In this document: positions 61,139 to 64,000 of the stretch, piece by piece
How the letters are laid out: the number at the start of each line of letters is the position of its first letter
Position numbering within the stretch: position 1 is the stretch's first letter
NCBI GenBank assembly: GCA_965225735.1
Contig: CBDDBN010000025.1
Location: 310,001 to 374,000 of the forward strand
Source: Denitrobaculum sp965225735
Lineage (GTDB): Bacteria > Pseudomonadota > Alphaproteobacteria > Kiloniellales > Kiloniellaceae
Length of the DNA: 64,000 nucleotides
Reading direction: 5' to 3'
The notes under the pieces: generated by a model
Database searches by the model: none
What the model saw: the letters and a program-made list of their open reading frames with translations, nothing else
Told to the model about the DNA's origin: nothing
Position numbers and translations under genes: made by a program

Positions 61139-62476
61139 GTGCCGGAGAGTCTCGAAGATAAGTTATCGCAGTTCAGCAGCCCGGTTGAGATGCTGCGCAA
61201 CTCGCCGACGGGCGGCTATGCCTTTCCCTTCCCTCCCGAGTACACAAACTGGCGCGACGAACAGGAAGCCTGGTGCAAATCGGTTGTCCTGTTCGATCAG
61301 TCCTTTCACATGACCGATATCTACTTCGAGGGTAAGGACGTCCGCCGTCTGATCTCCGATGTCGGCGTCAATACACTCAGCAATTTCGGCGCAAACAAAG
61401 CGAAGCAACTCGTGGCCTGCAACTACGACGGCTTTGTGATCGGTGACGCCATCTTGTTTGGTCACGCCGAAGAGAAGTTCAGTGTTGTCGGGCGCCCGTC
61501 GGTTCCCAACTGGGTAGCCTATCACGCCGAAACAGGCGGCTACGACGTCAAGGTTACGCGCGACATCAGAACGGTTGGAAACCCGAAGGATCGCTTGCTT
61601 TATCGCTTTCAGATTCAGGGCCCGAATGCGCTGGACCTGATGAAAAAAGTGAATGAGGGTCCCCTGCCGGAAATTCCCTTTTTCAATATCGGCGACTTAA
61701 AGATCGCAGGCCGGAACGTCCGCGCTTTGAACCACAGCATGTCCCGCATGTCCGGCCTCGAGATCCACGGCCCGATGGCGGAAGGTGAAACGGTCCTGGA
61801 GGCGATACTGAAAGCCGGCGAAGAGTTCGGCCTTCGTCTGGGTGGCAGCCGAGCCTATTCGACCGTCTCGCCGGAATCCGGCTGGATCCCCTCTCCTATG
61901 CCGGCGATCTATAGCGGGGACAGCATGAAACCCTATAGAGAGTGGCTGAGCGCGGATAGCTTTGAGGCAACCGCCTCGCTCGGCGGCAGCTTCTACTCCG
62001 ATAATATCGAGGACTACTACCATCGGCCTTGGGATCTCGGTTACGGCCGGCATGTCAATTTCGATCACGACTTCATTGGCCGAAGCGCCCTGGAGGCCGC
62101 GCAGGATCAGCCGAAACGAAAGAAAGTCTGGCTCGACTGGAACAGGGAAGACACCTTGCGCATTATCGGCGGCATGTTGGGCGATGGAGAGCGCTACAAA
62201 TATCTCGAAGTGCCAAATTCCTATTACGCCATTCTCCCCTTCGACAAGGTTCTGAAAGACGAACGCATGGTCGGCCTGTCGACCTACGCCGTCTACACCA
62301 CCAATCAGCGCTCGTGGTTCTCACTGGCCATGGTGGACGAAGCCGATGCCGTGGATGGTTCGGAAGTGCAATTGATCTGGGGCGAAGAAGACGGCGGTTC
62401 GAACAGACCTCTCGTCGAACGCCACGTGCAGACAACGGTGCGCGCCACCGTCCGTTCGAAGCGGCACTACGCTTAA
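61139..62476 (+). CDS. GcvT-family protein, LigM/DesA-like O-demethylase candidate
   Basis: The 445-residue protein resembles tetrahydrofolate-dependent aminomethyltransferases: VLFDQSFHMTDIYFEGKDVR, NFGANKAKQLVACNYDGFVI, then YRFQIQGPNALDLM. LigM and DesA of this family remove O-methyl groups from vanillate and syringate (about 460-470 residues). GTG 61139 has GGAGG six bases upstream. Divergent from the AraC gene, next to a sugar-like catabolic operon: demethylation of a methylated carbon source is plausible but not shown. Confidence 0.82.
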   Translation: MPESLEDKLSQFSSPVEMLRNSPTGGYAFPFPPEYTNWRDEQEAWCKSVVLFDQSFHMTDIYFEGKDVRRLISDVGVNTLSNFGANKAKQLVACNYDGFVIGDAILFGHAEEKFSVVGRPSVPNWVAYHAETGGYDVKVTRDIRTVGNPKDRLLYRFQIQGPNALDLMKKVNEGPLPEIPFFNIGDLKIAGRNVRALNHSMSRMSGLEIHGPMAEGETVLEAILKAGEEFGLRLGGSRAYSTVSPESGWIPSPMPAIYSGDSMKPYREWLSADSFEATASLGGSFYSDNIEDYYHRPWDLGYGRHVNFDHDFIGRSALEAAQDQPKRKKVWLDWNREDTLRIIGGMLGDGERYKYLEVPNSYYAILPFDKVLKDERMVGLSTYAVYTTNQRSWFSLAMVDEADAVDGSEVQLIWGEEDGGSNRPLVERHVQTTVRATVRSKRHYA

Positions 62477-62497
62477 GGCCGTCTCTCGCTAACAAAG

Positions 62498-62557
62498 ATC
62501 GTAGGGCCGAATACCTGCCTCATGACCGACAAAGGCCGGAGGCAGGGTCCCTACGAT
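62498..62557. repeat. Long nested inverted repeat between convergent genes
   Basis: Outer arms ATCGTAGGG (62498-62506) and CCCTACGAT (62549-62557), inner arms CCTGCCTC (62514-62521) and GAGGCAGG (62539-62546). The two stems are perfect, separated by short asymmetric loops. It may be a bidirectional terminator or a short mobile palindromic unit. Confidence 0.55.
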
Positions 62558-62629
62558 AACTGTCGCGTCTTATGGAATTAGCGGCATGTCATTTTGAGAT
62601 GCCACCGAAGAGGCATCCCAAGTTGCGCC

Positions 62630-63610
62630 TCAAGCGAGCTGATCGTAGATCCAGCGGTAGGTTCCTTCCAGACCGACTGCAAGCGGCGTGCTTGGTTGCC
62701 AGCCTAACTGTGTCTGAATGCGGGTGTTGTCGCTGTTTCGGCCCATCACGCCCATCGGAGCGGTCGGATCGTATTGCCGCTTAACTTTGATTCCGGCGAT
62801 GTCTTCAACGATGTCGACAAGCTGATTGATGGACACTAGCTCGTTGCTTCCAAGGTTAAGAGGCTCGCTCACGGCGCTCGACACAATGCGATGGATGCCC
62901 TCCAGGCAATCGCTGATGTAGGCGAAACTGCGCGTCTGTTCCCCTGTGCCCCAGATGTCGATTTCGTGACGGCCGGAGAGCTTGGCTTGAGCAAGTTTGC
63001 GGCAGATCGCAGCAGGCGCCTTCTCCCGCCCGCCTTCATAGGCCCCCTGCGGTCCGTAGATGTTGTGCAAGCGCGCAACGCGGGTCCTGATGTCAAAATC
63101 TTCCTGATAGTGAACACACATGCGCTCGCTGAAGAGCTTTTCCCAGCCATAACCATCTTCCGGCATCGCCGGATAAGCGTCTTGTTCCCTCAATGCCGTG
63201 ACGCCGGCGTCCTGCTGAAGCTCGACGTTGTATACGCAGGCGGAGGACGCAAAGAAATACTGCTCAACACCATATTCGCGTGCGGCTTCCAAAAGATGGG
63301 TATTGATCAGAACGTTAAGCATGCAGAGCGCGCGGTTCTGTTCGATAAACCCGATACCGCCCATATCCGCCGCGAGATTGTAGACCGTCCGCGCGTTGCT
63401 GAGTGCCTCTTTGCAGGCATCGCGCTGGCTCAGGTCAAGGACCAGATTTTCGGCACCGGTGCTGACCTGATACCACTGATCGAGTGGTTTGATGTCGACG
63501 GCGCGGATGTCGTTTGCTCCGCGCGCCGTAAGGTCGGTGACCAAATGACCACCGATAAACCCGCCTGCGCCGCATACGACAATCTTGTCCCGAAAAATAT
63601 CTGCTTTCAT
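62630..63610 (-). CDS. GDP-mannose 3,5-epimerase-like SDR protein
   Basis: The 326-residue extended SDR enzyme follows plant GDP-mannose 3,5-epimerase closely: GAGGFIGGHL (14-23), NLAADMGGIGFIEQN (78-92), FFASSACVY with C125, the YGWEK pair Y154/K158, HNIYGPQGAYEGGREKAPAA with K197, and GRNSDNTRIQTQLGW. C125 and K197 are the acid/base residues of the plant enzyme. It would make GDP-L-galactose or GDP-L-gulose from GDP-mannose. Lies divergent from a glycosyltransferase gene; may serve surface polysaccharide synthesis. Confidence 0.88.
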   Translation of the reverse strand: MKADIFRDKIVVCGAGGFIGGHLVTDLTARGANDIRAVDIKPLDQWYQVSTGAENLVLDLSQRDACKEALSNARTVYNLAADMGGIGFIEQNRALCMLNVLINTHLLEAAREYGVEQYFFASSACVYNVELQQDAGVTALREQDAYPAMPEDGYGWEKLFSERMCVHYQEDFDIRTRVARLHNIYGPQGAYEGGREKAPAAICRKLAQAKLSGRHEIDIWGTGEQTRSFAYISDCLEGIHRIVSSAVSEPLNLGSNELVSINQLVDIVEDIAGIKVKRQYDPTAPMGVMGRNSDNTRIQTQLGWQPSTPLAVGLEGTYRWIYDQLA

Positions 63611-63780
63611 ACTTTTGTTTTTTATTGAGATATTATTTCAACAAAGTTATCGGGCGGCCAAAATTTGAGGATTAGCAAAGGTCTGTTCTCAGGGTTAGAC
63701 CGAAGGAGAAAGTCACGGTCCGTTTCAGTCGTCTGATCAGACTTGTGAATATAGAATTAGATGGACCGGCGCAATGCATC

Positions 63781-64000
63781 ATGACCTCTAGCATACCGCG
63801 AATTATTCACCAGACCTGGAAGACCACGAGCCTACCGGACGACTATGCACGCTTTCACGACAGCGTCCGCGCGCTGCATTCGGACTGGGAGCATCGCCTA
63901 TGGACGGATGACGATAATCGGCGGCTCATTACGGAGCACTACCCCTGGTTCCTGGAGACTTACGACGGCTACAAACACAACATCGAGCGGGTCGATGCGG
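63781..64000 (+). CDS. Glycosyltransferase with DXD-type sugar-binding region, 5' part
   Basis: The frame runs off the window end after 73 residues. It starts IPRIIHQTWKTTSLPDDYA, followed by SVRALHSDWEHRLWTDDDNR and YPWFLETYDGYKHNIERVDA, the typical N-terminus of OCH1/Gly_transf_sug glycosyltransferases. The DXD motif itself would lie beyond the window. ATG 63781 is assumed; a GTG at 63745 is in frame. Divergent from the epimerase gene, 170 bases apart. Confidence 0.85.
   Translation, partial: MTSSIPRIIHQTWKTTSLPDDYARFHDSVRALHSDWEHRLWTDDDNRRLITEHYPWFLETYDGYKHNIERVDA

Noticed and set aside
63650..63690. Possible fourth copy of the alginate-locus motif (GGCCAAAATTTGAGG, then GCAAAGG)
   Set aside because: Only a partial match to the 17-bp consensus, with the two halves too far apart; AT-rich promoter sequence can give this by chance.
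1..64000. CRISPR arrays, insertion sequences, prophage genes, tRNA or rRNA genes
   Set aside because: No regularly spaced repeats, transposase or integrase motifs, or structural RNA sequences were found on reading; gene content looks like stable chromosome.

Overview
The window looks like part of an alphaproteobacterial chromosome, probably from a free-living and possibly marine member of the Rhodospirillales/Kiloniellales type. The reasons are the GC-rich codon use, the gene families (TctCBA, Bug-type binding proteins, DUF993, Mrp antiporter, many LysR regulators) and the dense operons with ATGA overlaps. I see no rRNA, tRNA, CRISPR array or insertion sequence. Taxonomy is inference; no marker gene is present.

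Layout. (1) 1-13.3 kb: an alginate-type exopolysaccharide locus. It has a c-di-GMP-responsive Alg44, the Alg8 polymerase, an SGNH protein of the AlgJ/AlgX kind, a Sel1-repeat AlgK-like protein, the AlgI MBOAT acetylase, an unrecognised 653-residue exported protein, a divergent AlgA, and the end of a secreted RTX protein. Both promoter regions carry the same 17-bp motif, and one adds a perfect 15-bp inverted repeat. (2) 13.4-18 kb: amidase, an OxyR-like regulator lacking the peroxidatic cysteine, a tandem universal stress protein and small genes. (3) 18.2-24 kb: complete mrpABCDEFG cation/proton antiporter. (4) 24-28.3 kb: arsenic operon (ArsR-ArsC fusion, Acr3, GAPDH, ArsJ), then an ArsR/AHSA1 pair. 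(5) 29.3-35.8 kb: a four-gene operon (saccharopine/lysine-dehydrogenase-like enzyme, aminotransferase, fused E1 alpha-beta, FabD-like acyltransferase) with a divergent LysR gene. (6) 35.8-48.2 kb: carboxylate metabolism, with TctCBA uptake, LysR-TauE, a BCDA-ordered succinate dehydrogenase/fumarate reductase-like complex joined to a two-subunit fumarase, then MmsA and its LysR. (7) 48.2-51.7 kb: PNPOx-like protein, MBL-fold hydrolase, AhpD-like protein and alcohol dehydrogenase. (8) 52-62.5 kb: a TetR-linked uptake and catabolic operon (NMT1-like ABC transporter, enolase-superfamily enzyme, Gfo/Idh oxidoreductase, DUF993 aldolase-like protein, sugar isomerase) plus an AraC regulator and a GcvT/LigM-like demethylase. 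(9) 62.6-64 kb: a GDP-mannose 3,5-epimerase-like gene and the start of a glycosyltransferase.

How it fits together. AlgA would supply GDP-mannose for the polymer (a GDP-mannose dehydrogenase is not in the window), Alg8/Alg44 would polymerise under c-di-GMP control, and AlgI plus the SGNH protein would acetylate. The least explained systems are the DUF993 catabolic operon, the E1/acyltransferase operon, the flavoprotein complex in which cysteine replaces the FAD-linking histidine, and the 653-residue alginate-locus protein. Function calls rest on recognised motifs and gene context, with no database search.
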